Positions 1 through 6,952 of a stretch of DNA of 10,942 nucleotides are shown one piece after another; within the stretch, counting starts at the first letter, position 1; every line of letters starts with the position of its first letter. The stretch is taken from NCBI GenBank assembly GCA_003024985.2, contig PXIH01S0016076.1. One strand, written 5' to 3'. A model generated the notes under the pieces. It did no database searches. It worked only from the letters and a program-made list of their open reading frames with translations, and was not told the DNA's origin. The DNA is from Euperipatoides rowelli. Taxonomy: Eukaryota > Onychophora > Udeonychophora > Euonychophora > Peripatopsidae. The translations under genes and the position numbers were made by a program.

Positions 1-416
1 GGAGCATTAAAGGCTGTATAATAATCTAGCTAAGCGCATTAGTTAGAAATTAATTTTTAAAAATGAATTATGTATTTAATAAATACCGCGACGACCTCAG
101 GGTTAAAAGGTTAAAATAATCTCCGGGAAGGGCAGGGGGGGTTCTTTGAATTATGTCCATGAGAAATGAGAACCCTTTCTTAAAAAATTTGAATGCCATT
201 ACTGGTTATTCTATTATCGACATTAGTTTATGAAATAAAGGCTTTGGCTAGATTATAATCACTTGCTATAAATTTTTATTTTCAATTTCCGAAATTTTGA
301 AACTAGGTTATATTATGTTGGCGCAATTTAAAAATTGTTATTTTAACCTTTTTTTTAAAAAAAAAATAATAATATTTGTTTTTAGAAGTGGGTTATGAAC
401 TATCTTGAGATTGATA
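1..416. other. AT-rich left flank, no gene recognised
   Basis: This stretch before the retrotransposon has no open frame that resembles a known protein and no tRNA or rRNA structure. It contains a short G-rich patch near 128-141 and several A and T runs near 350-370. The only ORF of note, antisense at 338-556, crosses the LTR boundary and looks like a chance frame. I see nothing else to annotate here. Confidence 0.6.
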
Positions 417-421
417 AGCTC
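417..421. repeat. 5-bp target site duplication, left copy (AGCTC)
   Basis: AGCTC sits immediately before the 5' LTR terminus TGTTGGG. The same five bases follow immediately after the 3' LTR terminus AACA at 4352-4356. Five base pairs is the usual duplication length for copia elements, and the perfect match fixes both ends of the insertion to the base. Confidence 0.93.
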
Positions 422-485
422 TGTTGGGATCAATGAGAAATTGTATGCACGAGCGTCTAGCTCGGGACTTTTTCTAGAAGAAAAA

Positions 486-693
486 ATCTTATATCTTAAT
501 TTGAATATTATCATGTTCCAAAGCCAGTAACAGCGCCATCTAACGGGCTTATTCAAAACTTTTTTTTTTTTTTACGGGCTTAAAAGATCGGCACGGGAAG
601 TATTTTTAGTAATTTTAAGTGGTGTTTTCTCTTACATAAAAAGGGCTTAAACAAAAAAAATGGTTGATGCCCCTGTAACGGGCTTAATCGCTA
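486..693. repeat. Extra sequence in the 5' LTR with repeated GGGCTTA motifs
   Basis: The block has no counterpart in the 3' LTR, where the flanking sequences are contiguous. It contains three exact copies of ACGGGCTTA (543-551, 574-582, 678-686) and a fourth related GGGCTTAA (643-650), spaced by A and T runs. No target-site duplication or terminal inverted repeat is evident at its edges, so it could be a small insertion of unknown class. It could also be an ancestral LTR segment that the 3' copy has lost. It has no coding capacity. The exact edges are uncertain by a few bases because of the A run at the left junction. Confidence 0.7.
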
Positions 694-741
694 GTGTAGT
701 ATGTAATCTGTGTTGCTGCCGACTAGAATGTTGTTTCTTAA

Positions 742-750
742 TGTAAATAT
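742..750 (+). promoter_or_regulatory. Degraded TATA-like box of the 5' LTR
   Basis: The segment TGTAAATAT aligns with TATAAATAG in the 3' LTR (4249-4257). Two substitutions remove the TATA core. The functional role of the intact version is inferred from its position in the LTR and its match to the TATA consensus. Confidence 0.4.
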
Positions 751-845
751 TTCTAATAGTTTGATGGATCATTAAACTATCCTTTCATTCAATAAGACCA
801 ATCAATTTATTTCTTCCACTGCAGCATTAAATATCTTCCATAACA

Positions 846-861
846 TTGGGTTATGCCCAAG
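846..861 (+). other. Primer binding site, initiator tRNA-Met type
   Basis: Directly after the 5' LTR lies TTGGGTTATGCCCAAG. Insect copia elements prime from an internal half-fragment of initiator tRNA-Met, with a site complementary to the anticodon stem-loop (TGGGTTATGGGCCCA). The window matches TGGGTTATG exactly and then CCCA, lacking two G residues between them. The match and its position support copia identity. The two-base gap is probably decay, although a variant primer cannot be excluded. Confidence 0.75.
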
Positions 862-1000
862 GTAAGCCTGAAATTTATTTTATTGGATTTTATCTCGCAA
901 ATTTTAAAAAGGATAATTCAATATTTTTCTAAGTCTAATGCATCGGTCATGTCCCTAGCATAGCATAATAAAATATTTTTATTTTGCGTTTTAAAAAAAA
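846..1000. other. Untranslated leader between primer site and gag
   Basis: This is AT-rich leader sequence between the 5' LTR and the first plausible gag ATG at 1001. It contains no recognisable protein. An A run (993-1001) directly precedes the ATG and gives the context AAAATGG, which suits arthropod translation initiation. Confidence 0.55.
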
Positions 1001-1680
1001 ATGGAAAACTTTAGAGAAATTGAGAAAAGATAACTATGACACTTGGAAATTACAGATAGAAGCCCTGCTTATTAAAAATGAACACTGGGATTATGTAACA
1101 GGCTCCCTTAAAAAACCTGCCTCCCCCCCCCCAGATGATAAAACTCCACTTTGGATCAAAAATGATCAGAAAGCATGTGCAGACTTAGTACTATATGTCA
1201 GCCCTGCTGAATTGTGTCATATTAAAAACTGTAATACTTCAAATGAAGTATGGATAAAATTAAAAAGTATTTATGAATCAAAAATTACAGTAAATAATAC
1301 TATGTCAGAACATCTTAGTATGATTTTCAACATTGTGGACAAAGTGTGTGAAATGGAACGATCTACTAACCATCATAATTTTATACAGTATAGGCTACCA
1401 GATTCTTATGAAAATTTTCGAATTGCAATTGAATCTCTTGATGAGCTGCCATACCAGATGCATTAAAAATAAAACTATTAGAAGAATCTACTGCTAGACA
1501 AAAACAAAGAAAAAAATGCCAATGAAAGCCCAAGAGCTTTATTGACCCACATATGCAGTAATGAACGCTACACCACAAGATTTCACTATTGTCACAAAAT
1601 TTGATATAAAATTTCTGAGTGTAGAAAAAAAATATCTGATATAAAATATCATAAACATTCAAGGGAGAAAACTCAATTAA
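1001..1680 (+). pseudogene. Degenerate copia gag (capsid/nucleocapsid)
   Basis: Gag forms the virus-like particle and binds element RNA. The ATG at 1001 is the likely original start, but its frame stops after ten codons. The matching protein continues in another frame to 1466, with DNYDTWKLQIEALLIKNEHW near 1037-1096, typical of the copia gag (UBN2-like) family. Further family resemblance, LPDSYENFRIAIES, lies near 1395-1438. After a shift near 1450, KIKLLEESTARQ reads in a second frame (about 1466-1501), and then the sequence returns to the first frame. Near 1580-1622 lies the remnant of a CCHC zinc knuckle: HYCHKI, an in-frame stop where glycine is expected, then YKISEC. The first Cys and the His are not present as expected. 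A C10 run (1123-1132) lies within the frame. The copy is non-functional. Confidence 0.85.
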
Positions 1681-1689
1681 TCAATGATG

Positions 1690-2004
1690 AATGTTTAAGC
1701 ACTGCATCCAGTGAAAATAACCTCCATGACCATAAATTCAAATAGAGGTGCCATGTCACACATGTGTTATGATAAAAGTTTGTTTACATATTTCATAGAA
1801 ATGACAAATGCTTACATGAAACTAGCCATTAACCAAGATGTGAATTTTATTGGAAAAGAGACAGTATGGACCTCCCTCCAAATCACAAATAAAAAACAGT
1901 ACATTAGGAATGTACTTTGCGTGCCAGCACTAAAAAAACAATTTAATATCTGTCTCTCAAGCATCAAACAACAACAGCATAATCTTCAATGGAAACAGTG
2001 CTGA
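1690..2004 (+). pseudogene. Degenerate copia aspartic protease
   Basis: The retroviral-type protease cleaves the Gag-Pol polyprotein. In one frame from about 1711 the sequence reads NRGAMSHMC (1741-1767) followed by DKSLFTYFIEM, which aligns with the family signature D-S/T-G-A-(T/S)-S-H-M. The catalytic Asp codon has become AAT (Asn, 1741-1743) and the next residue is Arg, so no activity is possible. Downstream, KKQYIRNVLCVPALKKQFNI matches the conserved flap-to-C-terminal stretch of copia proteases. A frameshift near 1948 moves the continuing match into the frame used from 2009. No stand-alone start is expected, because this is an internal part of a polyprotein. Confidence 0.8.
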
Positions 2005-2970
2005 AATAATGAATCCAAGAGGAGAGACAATTCTATATTCAAAGAGAGAAGGGAACTTATGCTTGGTACAAACATTTTCTGAAACTGCTTCTCTTACAAC
2101 TGAAATTGATCAATGGCATCAAGTGTATGCACATCTGAACAACTATGACATAAAGGCTGCAAAAATTAAAATGGTAAGAGGACTAACCTTCAATCCTAAC
2201 AGCCAAAAGTATGTCTGCCAAATTTGTATCCACAGGAAACAAAGCAGTACACCACTTCCTAAAGCCTCCAACTACAAAAGTACTCATCCAGTGAATATAG
2301 TGCATTCTGTTATATGTGGGCCGAATCCTTAGGAGAATCTGTTTACTTCTTGACCTTCATTGATGATGTCAAAATACACTCAGGTATATTTTTAAAAGCA
2401 CAAAGCTGGAGTCAAAGAAACATTTGTAAAATACAAAGCATTATTTGAAAACCAATTGTACTGCAGGATCAAGATCTTACGAACAGACAATGGTCTTGAA
2501 TATTTAAGTAGGGAATTTAGTGACTATTAAATCAACATGGTATAGAGATAACGAACAGCCGTGTACACACCATAGCAAAATGGCTGTGCAGAGCGTATGA
2601 ACAGGACTTTAGTTGAAATGGCAAGATGTCTCCTATTGCAGTCAAATCTTCCACACACATTCTGGGCAGAAGCTGTGAACACTGCCACATACTTAAGAAA
2701 TAGGAGTCCATTAAAAGTCTGTTAAATAAAACACCATATGAAGCTCTACTAGGACTAAAGCCATGTGTAAGCCACCTATGGATATTCGGGCAAAAGGCTT
2801 ATTATCTAAACAAAAAGCCACAAAAAGGCAAGTTTGAACCAAGATCTCATGAATGCATCTTCTTTGGATACTTGGAATAATCCAAAGTATACAAATTATG
2901 GGACTTTAATTCCCCCCCCCCCCCCAAAAAAAAAAAAAAAAAAACCATAGTAAGTCAAGATGTAAAATTT
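2005..2970 (+). pseudogene. Degenerate copia integrase
   Basis: Integrase inserts the cDNA copy into the genome. The N-terminal HHCC zinc domain is readable: WHQVYAHLN with His at 2117 and 2132, then CQIC with Cys at 2216 and 2225. The DDE core follows. The first Asp, expected in HSD(I/V)CGP, is Val (GTT, 2309-2311). The second is kept in RTDNGLEY (Asp at 2486-2488). The catalytic Glu is kept in NGCAERMNRTLVEM (2591-2593). An in-frame TAG (2573-2575) precedes that box. Frameshifts occur near 2320, near 2400 and on both sides of 2530-2545. The C-terminal part with GKFEPRSHECIFFGY (about 2829-2873) matches the SH3-like domain of copia polymerases. A C14-A19 tract interrupts the sequence at 2912-2944. 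The copy is non-functional. Confidence 0.87.
2912..2944. repeat. Homopolymer junction C14-A19 inside pol
   Basis: Fourteen C are followed directly by nineteen A. Recognisable copia protein flanks it on both sides: KVYKLWDFN upstream and IVSQDVKF downstream, which are normally separated by only a few codons. The tract is therefore an expansion within the polyprotein region. Replication slippage is the simplest explanation. The assembled length is unreliable for runs of this kind. Confidence 0.85.
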
Positions 2971-3243
2971 ATTGACCAATTTGAAAATCTTGGGAACTAT
3001 AACACAGATATATACCATTTTTGGACTGAAACTGTCACACCCGATGATGAGAAAAATGGGGCAACTAAAAAAGTTTATCCCATTCAACACCCAAAGCCAA
3101 TACCTACAACCCAAAATGATGCACAGCCCACGATAAATCATGGTAGACGAAAGAAGCTGAGGACAGGATGACCAGGATATCCCAAAAAGTTCACAAACCA
3201 TGAACAAGCACAAGTCACTATTGACAGTGTTACTAGCTCCACC
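2971..3243 (+). pseudogene. Linker between copia integrase and reverse transcriptase
   Basis: This is polyprotein linker in the pol frame that runs on after the homopolymer tract. The encoded residues are polar and poorly conserved, as is normal between copia integrase and reverse transcriptase. A TGA stop occurs near 3169-3171, after RRKKLRTG. I see no separate domain here. Confidence 0.6.
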
Positions 3244-3960
3244 ATGAAAGCATTGAACAGTACTTCCGTTTCAAACTTGCAAGTAGCTATGCACACAGAA
3301 TTTGAAGAATTAGTTCAAAATGGAGCATGGAAACTATCAGAGCCAGCACAAAACAAAACAGTAGTCGGTTGTCACTGGATCTTGAGGACAAAATACAAAG
3401 CCAATGAAAAATATGTCAAGATTAGTAACTAAAGGTTACACCCAATTCCCTGAGGAAGAGGAAGACTTTAATGAAATATTTGCACCTGTTAACAGATTAA
3501 GTTCTATTAGATCAGTATTAGCTTACTGTTCTGAGAAAAGCTTAACTCTGTATCAGTTCGACTTCATCATGGTCTATATCAATGGTGACCTTGATGAAGA
3601 GATTTACATGGAGCAAGCAAAAGGCTTTGTGGATCCATCCAAGAAAGATCATGTCAACCTACTTCAAAAGTCACTATACGGTCTGAAGCAAGCCGGTAGG
3701 CAGTGGTATAAGAATCTGGATGAAAATTTAAAGTCACTAAGGCTAAAACCATTAAATGCTGACAGATGTGTATATCACATAGTAAATGGAGAAAAATTGA
3801 TAATAGTCTATGTAGATTACCTGATTGTAGCCACTAACAGTGTAAACCTATACCAAAAAGTTAAAAGGGACTTGACCAAAACCTTCAAAATGAAAGCCAT
3901 TGGTAAGGTGCATTACTGTCTTGTAAGGCATCAATACATCAGGGAAACCCTCGAAAGATG
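3244..3960 (+). pseudogene. Degenerate copia reverse transcriptase (RVT_2 type)
   Basis: This enzyme copies element RNA into DNA. The opening of the domain, MHTEFEELVQNGAW, lies in one frame (3289-3330). A frameshift and small deletion near 3404-3432 then move the match to the frame with RLVTKGYTQ. Conserved blocks follow: DFNEIFAPV, QFDFIMVYINGD (first catalytic Asp retained near 3560), EEIYMEQAKGF, SLYGLKQAGRQWYKNLDENL and NADRCVYH. The central YVDD box reads YVDY at 3809-3820, with the second Asp codon replaced by TAC. One essential metal-binding Asp is therefore missing. The domain ends with HYCL near 3921, where sequence of the RNase H end is joined directly. Confidence 0.9.
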
Positions 3961-4093
3961 AAAATTGGTCATGAATTTTGTGCCAACAAGTGAAATGGCG
4001 GCCGACATGCTTACAAAATTCCTTTCATCGACTAAGCACTTGAACTTTTGTAAGATTGCCGGAATACAAGAGATCAGTGAAGCATTGACTTGA
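3921..4093 (+). pseudogene. Truncated RNase H C-terminus of copia pol
   Basis: In the same frame as reverse transcriptase, HYCL is followed at once by RHQYIRETLER, a TGA stop (3959-3961), and then VMNFVPTSEMAADMLTK and HLNFCKIAGI. The latter is the conserved C-terminal tail of copia Pol. Everything that normally lies between, including the core of RNase H, is missing, which implies an internal deletion of several hundred bases. The polyprotein ends at TGA 4091-4093, 33 bases before the polypurine tract. Confidence 0.85.
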
Positions 4094-4126
4094 ACTTTTA
4101 AGAAGATAAGATCCACAATTCTCATT

Positions 4127-4137
4127 GAAAGGGGGAA
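4127..4137 (+). other. Polypurine tract
   Basis: GAAAGGGGGAA lies directly against the 3' LTR terminus TGTTGGG. In LTR retrotransposons this purine run primes plus-strand DNA synthesis, and its abutment to the LTR is diagnostic. It appears intact. Confidence 0.88.
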
Positions 4138-4351
4138 TGTTGGGATCATTGAGAAATTGTATGCATGAGCGTCTAGCTCGAGACTTTTTCAGAAGGAAAA
4201 GTGTAGTACCTAATATGTGTAGCTGCTGACTAGAATGTCATTTCTTAATATAAATAGTTCTAATAGTTTGATGGATCATTAAGCTATCCTTTCATCTGAT
4301 AAGACCAATGAATTTATTTCTTCCACCGCAGCATCGAATCCTTTGCTAACA
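4138..4351 (+). repeat. 3' LTR
   Basis: It begins TGTTGGGATC directly after the polypurine tract and ends TTTGCTAACA directly before the duplicated AGCTC. At 214 bp it is short, within the range known for copia elements. It aligns along its full length with the two blocks of the 5' LTR, with about two dozen substitutions and a few indels. It is contiguous across the point where the 5' LTR carries its extra 208 bp. It retains a TATA-like box at 4249-4257. Confidence 0.94.
4249..4257 (+). promoter_or_regulatory. TATA-like box of the 3' LTR
   Basis: TATAAATAG lies in the middle of the LTR, a plausible position for the retrotransposon core promoter. Only this copy matches the consensus, since the 5' LTR equivalent is mutated. 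Activity is inferred from sequence alone. Confidence 0.45.
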
Positions 4352-4356
4352 AGCTC
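4352..4356. repeat. 5-bp target site duplication, right copy (AGCTC)
   Basis: This is an exact match to 417-421, immediately outside the 3' LTR, and it marks the right boundary of the copia insertion. Confidence 0.93.
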
Positions 4357-5883
4357 CCTGTTTCATTTCAACAACTGTTTGAATTTTTNTCTAAAAATGA
4401 AGAAATATTTTTTTTNTATAGTTTTAATGTATCAGACTACAGTATTTTGAGTATAAGGTGCAAATATATTTTTGAAACAGCCAATAAATACTAGTGCATT
4501 TTTTTATTCAGAAGTTAAAAAAAACATAATATGTACATGACATGAAATATTTAAAACATGTTATTTATAAAAAGAAATGGGGTAATGGCAACAATCAAAA
4601 ATTGGTCGCTTATATAATTATCTTTAACTTTGAGTTTAGTGCATATACTGTATATAAAAGGATAGTGTACACTTCTTATTGTATTTTTGGTCTGTGTGTT
4701 TTTCAAATTTTCTCATTGTGTGATTATAATTTGATCGTTATAAACTTGAGTTAAGGTGGTTGCTGTTACTAACAAAATGTAATTAGCATTAATTCCTGCT
4801 GTAAATTGATAATAAAATATACATTACGGTAAAAATGCCTAATAAAAAAAAATATTTTTAGTTATTAAATAATTTTAAATAATAGATGTAGGGTAACTTT
4901 TTTTTTTAACAATACAATTCATTATGGGTTATTCTGCAGTCCTGCCAAATCTGCATTAAATTTCAATTTTAAAAATATATAAGTTTATTTCTAAATGTTT
5001 TAGAATATATTTATTAGCCCGCCTGAAAGTCAAAATTTTAAGAGTCACTTGAGAGCTAAAAAAAAATACATACATAAAGGGTTAAAACAAAAGTGGGTAA
5101 GCAAATTTATTAAAAAAAATCACAAATAAAATTATTGAAATCAATTTATTTAATGTGTCAAGAACAATAATCACCTAATGTATATGACATAAAAATGAAA
5201 GCAATAACAGAAATATGTCAAGATGTATTATATTGTATAAATTTATAATTAAATGTTAACTTCAATCTTCATAAAAAAGGTACTTTGCATTCAGCTACTT
5301 TCAATGCACAGTGGATAATATGGAAGTAAGTATTGTGCAGATCTGAATGGATTATTGAGACAAAATTTTGCTCTATCATACTTTTAAAAATATGCAAAAA
5401 TAAGTGTATTTTACATTTCAATTCAATTAGTTGGGAGACATTTTGTATCCACAGTTTTGTCTTAGATTTTTTTCATGCCCTGTTTCATACTTGTAGTGGA
5501 CAAGAGGAGGGGAGTTGGGGTTAGGGAACATACAGTATAATGGGAAGTATAGATAGGATAAAGCTTAAAGGCTGGATCAGAGAATATAATTAAACAATAT
5601 TCTATAAGGAATTCACAACTGGTTAAAACAAATATAATTAAAATAATATCACATGCTTGGGGATTTCATAACTTGCTGTAAATAGCAGGAATATCTTTTG
5701 ATACTAAGTTATATAATTAGTTTGACACTGACATTCAGTTCATTATTTAATTTGGCTGTAAATATAATTTGAGATTCCCAAAAATTTAACTTTGACTAGT
5801 CAAGAGGAAGATTACTTGTTGCCGATATGTTGTAGATAAACGAAAGATTGGTTACTAACTTTTTGCTTCCTTCTACGTGAAGA
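4357..5883. other. AT-rich spacer, no gene recognised
   Basis: No open frame here resembles a known protein, and the short ORFs at 4542-4754 and 5333-5524 have the composition of random AT-rich sequence. Two undetermined bases (N at 4389 and 4416) lie in T-rich runs just after the retrotransposon. I see no tRNA, rRNA or clear inverted repeat. Confidence 0.6.
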
Positions 5884-5940
5884 TTAAAGGTCAAATGTAA
5901 CAGATTTTTAAATTTTTTATTATTATTGATTTTCAAAGAT
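5884..5940 (+). repeat. Left terminal inverted repeat of the 1.07-kb element
   Basis: The arm runs from TTAAAGGTCAAATG to TTTTCAAAGAT. It pairs with 6895-6952 over about 57 bases, with mismatches and indels concentrated in the central T-rich part. The outermost 16 bases and the innermost 16 bases are matched perfectly. Confidence 0.8.
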
Positions 5941-6419
5941 AATTAGGCTAATAAAAATAATTCCACTGAAAAAAAAAAAAATTAAAACGCATAAAAAAAG
6001 TTTTTTAAAGGAAAAAAATTAAGAATTTTTCTAGCCTCCGTCCGAGATTACCAATTAAAGGTTTCAAATTTTTGGGTGGTCCGAGATTATTTATGATGAT
6101 GAAACTGTCACTATACCGTATCTGTTTAGGTAGTAATTGATTTATGCTGTAAATAGAGTTTTGTTCACCTAGTAATAAAGGATGTTTATATTTTAAAAAA
6201 AAAAACAAATTCAGCTATAATAGCAAAAAGGATGAATTTGATTATGATTCTGTACAAGTGTTTAAACAATTAGTCTATAGGATTTCCAGCATTTAGCTGA
6301 CAAAGATAGCAAGCACCATTCGTTTCTGAACAATGACATAACAAAATATCGCCCCAAGCGTATACAATGTTATTTTAAGGGGGAGGAGCTAAGACGAATG
6401 TTTTAAGAAGGAAGTGTCT

Positions 6420-6521
6420 TCTGCCACAGTAATATTTGTCGCATAATCTCAATTACAACCAAACATTCGCCGTAAGAAGTGGATTTAATGGCCGCCTAAT
6501 GTCTACCACAGTAAAATTTGT
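6420..6521. repeat. Imperfect direct repeat inside the 1.07-kb element
   Basis: TCTGCCACAGTAATATTTGT (6420-6439) recurs as TCTACCACAGTAAAATTTGT (6502-6521), 18 of 20 identical with an 82-base offset. Weaker similarity extends upstream through TAAGAAG. An inverted match around CGAATGTTT (about 6395-6405 against 6461-6471) lies in the same region. This may be subterminal or internal repeat structure of the element. Confidence 0.5.
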
Positions 6522-6894
6522 TTTATGTGCTATAATAATTCATTTCCAAGATAAAAATAATATTTGAAAAGCTCTTTCTTATAATTTATAGCATATTGAT
6601 ATATTTTAGACCTGTACTAACTTATTTTCATAGTTAAAAAAAAATTAGAAACTATTTTGGTACAAAAACCTATGAATGCTTGGAGGAGGAGTATGAAAAT
6701 CCACTCGATATATTTGTTATTCATATTTGGACATAAATACCATTTTTTTCATGATATAGTACAGTGACAGGAGAAAAAAAGTACCTTTTTCTAGATTCAT
6801 TGCAGTGAGAGAAGATGTGGCCTTTTAAAAATTGAATTCTAAATAACTCTTTTTTTTTTAATTTTTTTTGGGGGATTTTTTTTTTTTAGTAAAA

Positions 6895-6952
6895 ATCTTT
6901 GAAAATCAATAATTAAAAAAATATAAAAAAATCTGCTACATTTGACCTTTAA
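6895..6952 (-). repeat. Right terminal inverted repeat of the 1.07-kb element
   Basis: Read on the reverse strand this arm begins TTAAAGGTCAAATGTAGCAG and ends TTGATTTTCAAAGAT, matching 5884-5940. The match ends abruptly outside TTAA, where the flanks AAGATT and GCTAAT differ. Confidence 0.8.

Larger units (their letters stand above)
422..845 (+). repeat. 5' LTR, interrupted by an extra block of about 208 bp
   Basis: It begins TGTTGGGATC and ends CCATAACA, giving the TG...CA termini and TGTT/AACA inverted ends of an LTR. Two blocks, 422-485 and 694-845, align with the whole 3' LTR at 4138-4351. The block between them has no counterpart in the 3' LTR. The position equivalent to the 3' LTR TATA-like box (742-750) reads TGTAAATAT, so the putative promoter is degraded in this copy. 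The LTR is followed directly by the primer binding site. Confidence 0.93.
422..4351 (+). mobile_element. Decayed Ty1/copia LTR retrotransposon (non-functional)
   Basis: A complete insertion of 3930 bp is flanked by AGCTC duplications. In order it contains a 5' LTR (422-845), a primer site (about 846-861), gag (from about 1001), protease, integrase, reverse transcriptase, a residual RNase H end (to 4093), a polypurine tract (4127-4137) and a 3' LTR (4138-4351). Integrase before reverse transcriptase is diagnostic of copia rather than gypsy or BEL. The internal region of about 3.3 kb is shorter than the 4 kb or more expected of an intact element, mainly because most of RNase H is missing. Frameshifts and stops occur throughout, and catalytic residues are lost in three enzymes, so the copy cannot mobilise itself. 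By hand alignment the LTRs, excluding the inserted block, are roughly 85-88% identical, which suggests an old insertion. Confidence 0.96.
5884..6952. mobile_element. Candidate 1.07-kb non-autonomous DNA transposon with long inverted repeats
   Basis: The left arm (5884-5940) and right arm (6895-6952) are inverted copies. Both begin TTAAAGGTCAAATGTA, differ at one base, and continue CAGATTTTT. After an AT-rich stretch with small indels both end in ATTGATTTTCAAAGAT. Sequence outside the arms does not match, so the similarity stops sharply. Both ends carry TTAA, the piggyBac-type target, but TA (Tc1/mariner type) fits the same bases equally well. The interior has no credible protein; the antisense ORF at 6005-6208 looks random. 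That is what a MITE-like or internally deleted element would show. Only one copy is visible, so the family cannot be confirmed. Confidence 0.7.

Noticed and set aside
984-1000. Start of the gag frame at TTG 984
   Set aside because: It is not an ATG and lies in the leader. The ATG at 1001, in a good context, is the likelier original start, although its frame is now broken.
1381-1662. Antisense open frame of 93 codons
   Set aside because: It overlaps recognisable copia gag on the plus strand and shows no family resemblance; it is a shadow frame.
2896-3213. Antisense open frame of 105 codons
   Set aside because: It includes the reverse translation of the C14-A19 tract and overlaps the plus-strand pol region; it has no recognisable protein.
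3931-4149. Antisense open frame of 72 codons
   Set aside because: It overlaps the RNase H tail and the LTR start on the plus strand; it is a shadow frame.
422-4351. An endogenous retrovirus or gypsy-type element
   Set aside because: Integrase precedes reverse transcriptase, no envelope-like frame exists, the motifs are of the RVT_2/copia type, and the duplication is 5 bp with a tRNA-Met half primer site.
6841-6890. T-run cluster as a terminator or poly(A) tail on the opposite strand
   Set aside because: Such runs are common throughout the window, and no retroposon body or gene end is visible next to this one.
5884-6952. Firm assignment to piggyBac from TTAA ends
   Set aside because: The ends are AT-rich and palindromic, so TTAA at both sides follows from the inverted-repeat symmetry. 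TA duplication fits equally, and no transposase is present.
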